Shown in pieces: positions 30,101-42,900 of a stretch of 64,000 nt of DNA. Source of the stretch: Hymenolepis diminuta. Taxonomy: Eukaryota > Platyhelminthes > Cestoda > Cyclophyllidea > Hymenolepididae. Each line of letters starts with the position of its first letter. Position 1 is the first letter of the stretch. The translations under genes were made by a program, and so were the position numbers. The stretch spans positions 167,081 to 231,080 of the forward strand of contig CAADRB010000087.1 in assembly GCA_900708905.1 (NCBI GenBank), in the 5' to 3' direction. Below the pieces are notes generated by a model that searched no databases, was not told the origin of the DNA, and was given only the letters and a program-made list of their open reading frames with translations.

Positions 30101-33100
30101 AAATTTCTGTGACCACACATGGCTTACCTCCGTCTCCTCCGGACCCGCCTCGTTTGCTAAAATCGGGAACCCGAAGTCTACTCCTCACTTTGGAATCGCA
30201 GTCGAAAACCGGTACATCTAATCCCTCTCCATGCAAACCGATAACTCGTTATCAACTTGAAATGCAAGAAGGCGAGGCCAGGCAACATTTTAAGGGTGTA
30301 TACGATGGCGACGCAACAACATTTTTGGTCGAAGGTCTCCGAAGGTGTTCCCTCTATCGTTTCCGGCTCTGTGCTAGCAATGCTGATGGAATGAGTCATT
30401 GGAGTGACATAGTTGCCTTCCGAACTGATCCAGATCCTCCCTCAGTACCTAAAGGTCTTCGGGTAAGTGATTATTTATTACCAAAATTACAACATCAGGC
30501 TTTGTTTACATGATTTTCCATATTAGCATAAACCTGTTTACACTTATATTTGCAAATGCGCAGTATTTATTTAGAAATATTTTCTTTAACCACATGATGG
30601 TGGAAACCAATTCTAACCCCGTCTCTTAAAACAGCAAACTGATCTCCTCTTTATTATTTGCTAGTGTGATTATGAAAGAGGATTGAAGGAGGCATTAAAA
30701 CCCATACGGCCAGATTCATTCTCTTTAAGCATACTGATATCTATCTCTTCTGCTTTCACTGAACAGAATACATAGGCGTTGAATGTTCAGACTTATTAAC
30801 TATAAAAAAATTAATATATTTTATTAAAGATTATTGAGTGGAACGGTACGCAAGCTTTTATTGGCTAAATTATCCACCTTATGTCATCAATTTAAAAACG
30901 CTGATAATCGCACCTCATAATGAGGCAAAAAAAGATTTTTTCGAAAAATGGAGAAATTTTTGCCAACTGCGTGAATAATATTTCGTTTCAGAAGTGCGTA
31001 CTGGGGATAGATTGTAGCTTGGATTTCACCAGCGAGGAATGGAGAATTCATACTAAACTATAATCCTTCCAAGTTCCTACTAGCTAAATGGCAAAACGGA
31101 AGCAGTAACTATTGTGGGCGTTTATTGCGAACCATCAATCAAGTTTCTTTAACTTTTTCACTCATTGTGACTATATAGAAAAATTAAATATTCCAAACTT
31201 CTGGATCAAGGGCTATCTTATTTTTCAATTATTATATCTCTTCATGCTAATATACTACTGAAATTGTATTTCAGCAACGTGGCCGAGCGCGTCCTTACCA
31301 CGTGAATCTCTACTGGTTTCCTCCAGATGATGATGGCGGAGCTCCGATAAATGCATATCGATTGGAGATTCTCATGCCCCGATTACCGCCAGCACTATTT
31401 CGCAAATACACCAATCAGCAAGGCAATAGCGGCAAAAAGGAGAATGGATCTCGTCTCCGGCCCAATTCCAGTGATCTGGAAGAGATCAAGGCTGCCGAAT
31501 CTAAAGGCCCCATTTGTTGGCCATGGGTCATTTGTAAGTCTCTAAAGCCTCAATGTTTTATATAATTTTCACAAGTTTAACACAAACCAGATATAAATCA
31601 ATGGCTTCAGGAATTCGAGAGCGTTTAAGTTGGCACGAATTAAATTTTGGAGGCGATTGAGTGAAAGTCACAATAGATGTTGAATTTAACGGATGAGAAT
31701 TTGAATTTATACGTATCTTCTATAGTTCGTTCGATACAGACAATGAGTAAATTCTGAAACTCCCAAATTTAAAAGATTGGGAAATAGTCTACACTTAATT
31801 TCTTAGCTGCGGAGCTATTGTCATGTTTAAGTAGTTGGATTTAACTGAAGTCTGCCTCATATAGCACAACTTAATTGATACGTCCCTCGGTTACATTCTT
31901 TTATCATGAATACGTGATTACAATGTAGTAAATACATGCTAATCAGATTTTCCCATATTTTTGTACTCACATACTTTGTATTCTCATTAGTATTATAGGA
32001 GTTTCTAGTTCTGCCTGTGAAATGAAGGTCACCAATATTTTCTGGAAGTTCTATCAATTTTGAACTTAACTCTGCTTCAGATAGTGAGAAGTATAATTTT
32101 AATATCCACGACAGGGCCATTTTGTACAATTTTTCACCGTATTAAAGCATCTGGACACCGAGAAAAGTAAAGCGATCTTGTGAAGAGAAGGGAAGGAGAA
32201 TCAAGAGGAGAGGTAAAAACAAAATCCGGGAATAAAAAGGTCTTGCAGAACTTATTCTTTGAAATCAGGTTTTACCCTTTTTCAATTTTGGGTAAAGTCC
32301 AGCACTTCATTTCTAATGTCCTGAAATCAGAATTTGTCCTCTGTTTCCTTAGTGAATTCATGTCCATAGCGTCCAGAACTCATTGATCAGTTCATTAATT
32401 TGGATTTTTTGTACCAACGACGCCAGATATTCTTTACTATGAGAATAATGCTCATGGTAGGTTTTTGAGTAGAAGAGTAATGTAAGTTTTTATTGAATCT
32501 TCAGGGAATATTGGTCCATTGAATTAGTGCTGTGAATAAATCACCTTCTCACAATCGTGAAGTGTGGTTTCACCTTCCTATTGCTAAGTTAACGATTTGA
32601 AAGTGATTTAAATGCTCAAATTACCTTCAAATCGATCAATAACGTCACTATTATACAAAATTTAACAAAAATGGATTTTGTTTTAAAAACTGAATAGTGC
32701 ACTTTGTTTCAGAAATTTTGACTCAATAAGTCTGAGAAAATGACATTTTATAACCGCTTTTATCTTGAAACTTGAGTTTAAACAATCCCCTTTGGGCTTT
32801 GAATCTTGAATTTCCATTAACCAATATGCCTCCAACTCACACTTAGTAGCCGAATTCATTAAAGGAGACTCTCAGCACACACCCTTAGGACAAAATAATA
32901 TTTTGAAATCCCTTTGATGAGATTTGTGTATTTTGCTGCTCCTCTCTAGCCAATTTTTATGAAATGCGGTAGGTTCATTTTATTGAAAGGTTGTATTAAA
33001 GGTACGATTTTGAAATTGAATACATAGCTTTCAAAACAATACCTTCCGACTGAGAGATTTCAGCCTTGAAATCAGTTGAGGTTTGGACCTCAGTCTTTGA

Positions 33101-36100
33101 GGACTTCATTGAGCGTAGAAGCGTCCGATTGGAGCTTAGGAGTTAAGGCTCCTCGGTAAAAGGTGATGTGAATATCGGTTGACAAGAGCAAAGTAATTGA
33201 ATTTGTTCGTATATTCTAGATCTAATTCAGTTCAAATGCAGTTAATTGCAGAAAGAAGCGTACATTGGGAATGACCACGTTTAAAGTTTAGGTGGGGATG
33301 CCACTTCCGTCCTTAGGGTTACAACGCAGCTTGTTTATATGTCCTGGGGAAATTTATTCATTTATAACCCGCAGCATTCATCTTGATAGACGTGCATACA
33401 GTATACACGCCTAGGATTGAATTTGATACCAACAGAATTTCCCCTTATTTTATTATACTTATTCGTTCTACTGAAAAGTCTTAACTCAAAACGGAAGTCA
33501 TTATTATTCAAACGAATAGCCGACACCACGTTAAGGGAATTAATTTGTTCTAGCCAGCCAATCACATTATCAAACGAAGGTGAAAATGCATAAGTTTATG
33601 CTTCCCTACGTTAAACAGACCTTATTTTTTCCTCCTTTGTCCAGTTTAATGTTGGAGTTGCTTGCATAAGTATGACAAATCGGTAGATAACACTTCGCAT
33701 CAAACTTAGATGGTAATTTAACATTCATGGACGATTGGAGTCGAGTCGACTACTATAGCAAGATGAATGTTATTACCATGATGTATGTTTGGCATAATAT
33801 CAGATTGTAATAGAAGTTCTGTCCAATTCTTTTACGATGTGTTTAGGGCGCCATTACTTCAATTTGGCTCCTTCATGTTTCATGCTTCTCTGCCGTAATT
33901 ATTAAAATATTATTTCTTCCTTCAGATTGTCCGACAATTTTCGTTGTTGACAACCATTCCTAGCTCTTCTGTACACTCCAAATGAAGAGTATGTGAGGTG
34001 TCTCTTACTGCTTGTATTTCTTGAGGCAACTACGACAAACTGGGCAGCAAAACACTCAAAGACACTTGTGGAAATGATGTTGTGAATGAAAAGACCTGTA
34101 GAAGGCGGCTTTCTGCAGGTGGTTTCAAAATGGATGACTTCAGTCTGAAAGACGCACTGAGAGCAGGATAATCGAAAAATTGCTCAAGTCTGAGCAATGG
34201 GAAGTTGGCATTGATGAAAATCCAACTTGCATTACTGGAGGACTGAACAGAACCTTTAACGTAAGCCACCATCTGACCATATATAGGAAAATGAAAAGAC
34301 TCAAAGGCTGGCAAATGGGTCCCACAAGGGAAATGGGATTTGTCAGAAATGAACAAGCAACAGCGTGTCAGCTCCTCTGCTTCACTGCCTTCTCATGAAC
34401 TTCTGACACCTTTTTCAGACCGAATCCTAACTGTCGGCGACGAGGAATGATGGGTCCTTTACAACAATGTTAAGCGCAAAAGACAGTGGTTAAGTTAAGA
34501 CAGCGGCTCAAAGCCAATTCCACTTTCAAACAGAGAAGTGGACTGCACGCGACAAAAATTCTGTTGTGTTTATGGTGGGATTTGAAGGGAGTTGTTGATT
34601 ATGAACTAATGGGTGACAATCAAACAATAAAATCTGAAGTTAACTGTCAGTAGGTGACTCCTTCAAAAGGAGTTAACGGAAAGCAGTTTTACAGGAAAAA
34701 CGGCCTTCTTTGATGAATCGAAAAGGAGTGATTCTGCAGCATCACAATGCCAGATCCCACATTTCAAGAGCAACCAAAAGTCTCCTTGGAAATTTGGCTC
34801 AGAAGTCATGCATCACCCACCACATTCTCCCCATCTTCTACCAACCGATTGTCGTCTTTTCAGGATTTCACAGAATCATGTAATGGGGCAAAGGCTTACT
34901 TCAAGAGAAGAGGCCGAAATGAAGAATCTAGTTTCTTGTTTTGAGTCCAAACTGGCTAAATTCTATGAAGAAGGAATGAGAAAGCTTGTGACAAGACGGG
35001 AAGATGTAATTAATTAAAAATGGTGACCATGTTGAACACTAAATAAATGTATTTTTGACAACACTTTCACTTTAATTCAAGTTTAAAAAAATGAACAGAG
35101 CTTCTGGAAATCTAGCCGCCCCTAATACTCATTTATTAATTTGTCAGTTTCACATTATACAACTCTAACATTTAACATGTTTATGTGTCAAGCTAATAAT
35201 TTCACCGGTTGGATATCCATCTTCTGCAAGCCAAGTGGGTGGAATGGTTAAATTCATTCAAGAGAGAAGTTGGTTTTCTCATCAAGTGAACAATGCTTTA
35301 GTCACTGATCAAATTTTTTAAGCACAACCGTTGTCTAAGCCAGTAATTTTACGAATGGAAAGTGATCTTATCTTAAGAGCATTTCTCATCACCTCCGATG
35401 TCTTCCAGATAGATAGAGGGAAATGAACAGATTATCTCTACTTCCAGGAGAAATCACTCTGTCGTCACAAAGATAAAATTTGCAAAATCATTAAATTTTA
35501 CCAACTTGTTACGTGAAATACATAAATACACCAAACTCTAATATGCTTTGGCAAAGCAGCGATTATTGTGTTCGTCGGCAAAGTTGACATTCATGTGTTC
35601 GATATCCAGTGAGGGTAATGGATCGAATGAAAATGTGCGAAAGAGAGTCCTTGTCTTTTCGAAATCTTCAGGATTATTCTTCTTCTGTTTCTCCTTAACA
35701 CAAACTTCTATCAATCATTTATCCTCATCAAAACAACTCATCAATAACTATTTCAAAATCAAAGAGGAGACTTTCCTGGCGAGAAAATTCGAACGAAGTG
35801 AACTTCTTTTAGATCATATCTTCATTTTAAGTCAACGAACGAAACATCCTCCACAATTTGCTAATTGCGTAGCTTTAAGAAGCTGGTAGCAGGCTTAATT
35901 TTTAAAACAAACAAAACTTCATAAATTGCGCATGAATGACTTTTTGCTAATTATTCTACTTTTAACATAAAATTAAGCTTTTGTATTTCGTTTTTAATAA
36001 CTGGCAGGAATATCCATTTAAAAATTTAAACTTCGCCGAGTAGCAGTAGTTTACAGTTAATTCAGCATTTATCAGATAAAAGATTGATCAATTTTCGAAT

Positions 36101-39100
36101 CAGCCAATGAATATTGGTTGTCTAGAGATGGGGGATAGTATAAACTTTTCTAAGACGCAAATTATTCCATATTTCTCTATCTCCAATACGTCACGTAACT
36201 TGTTTATCGGTCCTACAGTTTTTATATACGGTTTTATTTTCGTAATCGTGGTAACCTTGCAATATGCGTCCTAATCGCTCGATAATCTTTCGGTTTAGTA
36301 GGTCAAAATTTGGAATTTCTGCATTTCTGTCTGGTACAATCGTCCTTATAAACATCTAACATAAGTTGATTATTATAAATCTTAATGCCTTTCGCAGTAT
36401 TATTGACAATAAGCCCCTTTTTAGAGCAAGCCCCTTAAAACTTGCTCGTAAGCATAAAAGTAGTTCAAACTTCCTCAAGAGATTGTGCTTAGTCAACCCC
36501 CCATAAAGAAGGGTCGATTATCTAACGTTTCGTTTGTTTTTTAAAGCCACTTCCGATGGGAGCCGATTTACCTGCGTTCCGCCAGCTAAATACCTCCTAC
36601 AACCTCCGACGAGCAGTGTCTACACTCTTGGTAAAGTAAATGGTACTGTTCAACCACCATTCCGCGTTCCAAACTCTCCGGATCCAATTGGTAATTCTTC
36701 AGATGATTCCAGCAACAATTTAAGTCCATTCGACCTTTCTGACCCTGAAACTACTGGAGATGCATCCTGCTCTACGGCCTGGTATTCGATCTATGAGGGT
36801 CATTGCAAGGAAGTCACCGTCTGCAATCTCACTCCCGGACAAACTTTCTATTTTCGAGTTCGTGCAACCTCTCATCGAAACGGCACTTCGCAACTCAATT
36901 CTCGAATTTCCCCAACTTCTAATTTGATCCACTGGGGTAGTGCGACGACATCTCCTTTGAAAATCATCACTCCAGCTGTTCCTCCCATTAATCCTCCTTC
37001 GAATCTCCGTCTATTCTGTCGTGCTAAACCCAATGAGCTCCGATTAATATGGGATCCGCCGACATCGAATGGTGGGGCCCCGATTATCTCTTATGAACTC
37101 TGGCAATCTCTTATTGATCCAGTCTCAGGAAGTCCTATCAAAACAGATCCCATTTCCACTGTGGGTATTAGTTCTTCTGGAAGTATGAAAGATCTCTACA
37201 ACTCTAATACCTACTCAAAGAAAACTGTGTCCTCAGCACCGAGTTCTGTGCATTCTACTCCAGAGCATACCATCTCTCATACTGGAGACTCGAGATTAGT
37301 GTTTGCAGGATCGGAGAACAACTGCAAAGTACGTGGACTACGTTCAGGGCAGATGTTCATATTCAGGGTTCGAGCAAAGAATTGTACTGGATGGTCGAAT
37401 TGGTCGGAATGGACTACATTCACGACAGCTCCTTCACCCCCAAATGCACTACAAACACCTCCTCTCGTAAAATCAACCTCACCGACTAGCGTCCACGTGA
37501 GCTGGGAGGCATTTGAACAAACAAATGGAGCACCCATCACAGAGTATCGAGTGGAATGTCAACCGAATGCTGCTGAACCCTTGCAGACTATTACTCCTTC
37601 GGAACGAAATGGGGATGATGAAATGATGTTGCTACCGAGTGAAAGGAATGAAATGACTAAAGTTGGATCTTATTCAAATGATGGCTTTCAACTGGTGAGC
37701 ATCATTTTTGTGCCTGATCACATCACATCTTTTAGTTTGTTTATAGATGATAACACAAACAAAAGTTCGTTAAAGATTTTTGGCAATTTTACTCGTAACT
37801 TTGTTTAAAGCAGATTGAATTCTAGCATTGTTCTAAGTATTCCAATCTAGGAAACTATCAATCATAAATTATTAAACGTAAGCTCAAGATCCCAGGCGTT
37901 CAATTTTTGCCATAAAACAGATCGATACCATCTATTAATAAGTATGGCATTCTTAAGTCTGTTTTAATTCTGAGAACCAGTTTTTTCTGCAATATAATTT
38001 CCAATTTATGCAGGTTCACTCGGGAATTGAGAGGCAGTTTGAGCTCCATGATTTACATCCAGCTTCAAGAGTGGCATTCCGAGTTTGTGCAGTGAATTCA
38101 GCGGGAACAAGTGAGTGGAGTCCATTGGGATTCTGCATCCTGCCAGCCGCACAACCCGATCAACCACCAGGTCTAGAACTGGATTCTTCTGGACCATCGA
38201 AGTATTCAGATAATGAGGTCTATGTTGGTGGTGTATCTATGACAACAGCCCGATTAGTTTGGATTGCACCGATTGACAACGGCTGTCCCATTACAAGTAT
38301 GCGCTCATTTCAATTAAGTTTAATCACTTTACTTATTATTCACGATAGGCGCTTAAAATTAGTTGTCGTCATGGATACATAGCAATTATTGTTCAATTAA
38401 CATACCAGAATTGCACCGAGTTAGAAGTAGATGAGAATGTTTTCGATACTTTGTTCGATTGCACAAAATGTTATGTATGTATATGTATGTACCTTTCCAA
38501 ATTATCAGCAGACCTCGATCATTACCAAAAATGTGAGTTTAGATTAAATGCCAACGACTATTAGCAGCAGTAATATAAAAATCCATATTTAGCATATTAA
38601 AAATAGATTTCAGGTAAATTTTTTGAAGATGACAGCGATAAAATTATTGAGGTTTAATTTTTTCGAATTTTCTCTGGATAGCAACTTACCTAATTCGATT
38701 TAAGTTCTAAGGAATATTCTAGAAGAATTCACTTTCTAATTCTCTCTTTAGTAATTATTAGGGAGCTCTTCCAATCCAAACTAATCTTAAAGACAATGAA
38801 GCAATATATGCACAAAAGTTCAGCCTCAAATCAACTAAATATGTTCTAATAAATTATGCGAAGCATAATATTTAATGATTACAAACGTTAGAGTTGGGAA
38901 ATAAAGGAACCCGAAACACTTCAAAATCGGGATATGCATTTTAAGGCGTATCGTTTCTTAGTCTCGAAAGTCCGAATTCTTCCCTGGGATTTGATTAATG
39001 GATGCAAAATATGTAACTGACTGTTCAATAGCAGAGCAATTTCTTCATCTGCCATATTGCTAATTAGTTTCTTTGTGTGATATTTTTTCTTTCAAATTGC

Positions 39101-39967
39101 ACTCTTGTTACCAACAATTGATCAACTCTTCTAACCACGGAGAACACTACAACAGTCCAGTGAGGATTAGGCTGGAGGCTTGTATAAGCTGTGAATAGTA
39201 TTCAGCCCACTTGAATTCTGTACTCTTCCTCTTTCTTCCATGAATTCAGGCAGCGGTCGAAAAGAATGGGCGCCTCCTGCTTGGAATATTATACATTATT
39301 TTATTGTAGAACATCTGTAAATAATGACCTCCACTAACTCCTTTAAGTTAAATTATGGTTGGATTCCATAGAGTTCGTTTTATTTGTAATTATTTTCATG
39401 GAAGTTTAAGTCCAAGTGGTTTTCATTGAAATATTGCAGCTTTTAGTAATGTACTAGTAAACTGAAAAGTAGCTTCCTATATAAGGATCGCTGGAAATTT
39501 GTATGTTTAAAAACGTGTCAAGTTATCGGAGCAACACGAAACTTAGTAACCATTTGTTTGAATACAAAGTGGTGATTTATATTCTCAAATCAATGAAAAG
39601 ACCGCTAAGAACTGTCATGAATGGATTCTATAATGGAACCCCGACTGGTTTATGAGATTGTAGACGAAGGTTCATGAATGGATCAAGCTTATTTATCTAA
39701 CCATCTCCTGCTACTTTTACGAAAAGGATAAAAAATTAATAAGTTTAATTTAGACAGCAGTACTTCACCTCCTCCTCTTGGTTAGCTTCATATTCCATAT
39801 TTGTGTTCAATTTTTTTAAATAATGAATACAAATATATTTATTACCATCTAATTAGCATAATTCAGCCTCATACTAGTTTAACAAAACCTTGATTTCACA
39901 ATTTATCTATCTATCTACTTTTTATATCATTTTATTTGTTTTAATCATTAATCCCCAACGCTTTTCC

Positions 39968-39999
<32 letters not shown>

Positions 40000-42900
40000 T
40001 GCACGAAATTTAGCATTCTACGTATTTCGATTGTGTTGTAACAATTTTTCAGTGATTTCTATTGACCAATCAGTGCTTGTGTTTCTGATCTTGGATTTCG
40101 CTGGTATGACCTACTTATATTTCTGAATGATGAAAGAAAAATGTTCCTCTATTTAACTAATTTAATCGCGTAAATTTTATATAATATTATTAACAGGGAG
40201 ACCAATTTTTTGAAGTTTGAAACATCAAATTTGACTTCTTGCTATTGAGACATCTGCATTTGAGCAGCTTCTTTGCTGCTCTTAATATGTTTAAGGTCAC
40301 AATAATTTGTACTATTCTTCTATTTAGAAATTTGTATTCTTTATTTTATGTGTAATGACATTTGTACTTTTCCAGCTACCTACTGAATAACAATTTGAGT
40401 AGTTTACTCCTTAATCATAACCTATTCCAAAACTGGGTAGGAGTTGGAAATTGATATCTTATTGCCTGAGTTTTGCTGCTCCCTCTTCCTGCCTACCATT
40501 CACATTATATTGCACCAAAAAATGCTTTCGGATATAGAAATGTATATTGTTAGAAGCATTAGAGCCTTTTGTTTGAAAATCCTATTGTTTGCTGGTTAGA
40601 ATGGTGGGAAGACTCGACCGTCCTTTCTAAAAATTAATCAACCCCGAAGACGAGGAAGTTTATTTTCTGTTTGAAACTGCAAATATGTTAATTTGCTTGC
40701 AATAATTAGCTTTCGGAAAAATGGAATACCACCTCCAATTGTCTGTATTTTAGTAACCTGAAAGTTTTCCACTATTCTTTTCTATTAGTGTTTGCGCATC
40801 TTATTTACTTGTCTCAAGTACTTGCTTCTATTTTTGAGTCCACTTGGCAAGTTCCTGAAATGAAAGTATTTTGCTGTTACAATTCTTTATTTCGTTAAGT
40901 TAGTCTGCAAATAAGTTGATTTTTGCTCGATTAACGTAGTAGATAACAATACTTTTTTGGGTAAGGATTAAAGGACTTTGTGTACCATTAACGAGTGAGT
41001 TTGCTTTCATTTCAGGTTATAACGTTGAGTTAACCCGCTGTGACAACTTTCAAACTCTATTGCCTGGATCAAACGGCTGCGATACTAAATATCTACCCCT
41101 GAAAGTTCAAGGAGATGATGCAATTCAAGATCTTTCAGCATCTATTGTCTCCTCTCCGGAAGATGTAGATGAGGAGGAAAAGAGATTGTTGAATCGATCT
41201 GCAAATGTTACTAATGACAATGACGGCAGCTGTGATCTTCAAAATATCTTCTGCATTCCTGAACTGTCTAACCTTCCACCATTCAGATCGTCTTCAGTGT
41301 CACCCTCTCTTGGAATTGATTCTGGCTCCGCTTTGTCCTCAAATGTCTCTACAGAGAGTGGTTCTTCTCATCAACAACTAAAACAATACCGTCATCATGG
41401 TGGTATTGCAAGACCCATGGACCTAAGGGCTCGACGGTTATCTTCTGCTCCTATGGTTTACATCCGTTATACCCTTACGGATCTGGAAGTTGGAACTAAG
41501 TATCGGTAAGGCATGAAAGAAGTCGAGTTCTGTTCAATAGAATAACTGATAAGAGAGATATTTCACCTAATGCACTCATTTTCTTCGGTATTCTCTCTAT
41601 ACAGTACTACATGTTGGCAATTTGAGACTTTGATCTCTTCTGAAAGGAAGAAATTTATCATAATTTCCACCTCTAATTCTACTATCATCAATACCAAGCA
41701 AGGAAATTAAGAAGAACGATCAATTTGCAAGAATTTTGACTAAGATTCAACTATCATGAACGAATGACGAGTTATTTCTGAAAGATTTGAACTCTTTCTC
41801 ATTGATTTATCAGTTGCTGAAGCAAAGAAAAGGAGTGGTTTTATGATTATTAATAAAAATATATGTAGAGCTAATGCCACTGCTTTAATGGAATGGGTTT
41901 GACTAAAGCAGGGTTAATATTTAATTCCTGCTGGAGGCTTCAGTTGCCATGTGATTGCCACCATTTAAATTCTTGTTTTAAATAGAAATGCATCGGAAAT
42001 GCCGCAATTAGTATCAAATTGCGCTGGTCTTCGTCCAACCTTTCACCGATAGACACCTTAGTTTGAATTAATGAGGAAATCCAGTTCGCCAAACCAAATA
42101 AACTTTCAAGCAGTCTCAACTCAACTAATACGAAATATATTCTCGAAATGAGCAATTTCTAACTTTCAATTTTCCCAAGTGTTGTAATCTTGTTGTTTTT
42201 GTTTGTTTCTTCCAAAATTCAAAATATGCGCTATCGTTGTTTATCATTTAGAAGGGAGGAGTCATCCATACTGTAAAGGAGAAAATGAAAGTATACAAAT
42301 TGGAAAAATTTTTCCCCATTTACGATGGTAATACTTTATTTTCTAGTTTTCTTCCCTTTTATTATTGAATTGTTTTTCTAAACTAATGAATAACTTTGAA
42401 CACTTTTTTGAAACAACTGAATATCGTTCAATAAAGCTCTGACTTGTTTTAATTTGACTCTCTTCTCCCCTCTGCTGCCATCGTCATGGATATTTTGGTA
42501 CTGCTATCTGGAATTACATTGCCATGCACTGACATAAAACACAACAGCTATGCCCCAATTACGTCATCAATCTCATTGTCTTTTTTGTAAAATTGTAAGC
42601 ATATTATTAAGTTCTATTTTTATTGTCTCCATTAGATGAAATCTTTAGTAATATTTGAGTTTTATTGGTTAGAAAAAAAGCAAAGATATAGAGTAGCGGT
42701 TACGCCCAGATGGAAACGAAGATCGTCATTTTTGTCAAAGTCTTGTCTCAAATTTGCAATACCAAGTCCAGTAGAATGGATTTACTCGTAGTTTCGGTCA
42801 TATTAATGGGGAAATGGGGATTTTTTAGCTAATTACAGACAGATATAAAATAATTTAGAAGGTATTGTAAGTAGTTATAGAGAATTTATTAAATAAATTT

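Larger units (their letters stand above)
24372..33799. other. 9.4-kb segment enclosed by the inverted mariner pair
   Basis: This segment lies between the two opposed mariner copies. It contains FNDC3 exons F, G and H, most of intron 20202-29698, an N gap and one copy of an unclassified repeat. The three exons total 754 nt, which is not a multiple of three, so skipping or inverting them would break the frame. Confidence 0.85.

Noticed and set aside
36195..36230. String resembling part of a flatworm spliced-leader RNA (ATCGGTCCT followed by a T run)
   Set aside because: Only about nine bases agree, there is no donor or Sm site where expected, and such short matches are likely by chance.
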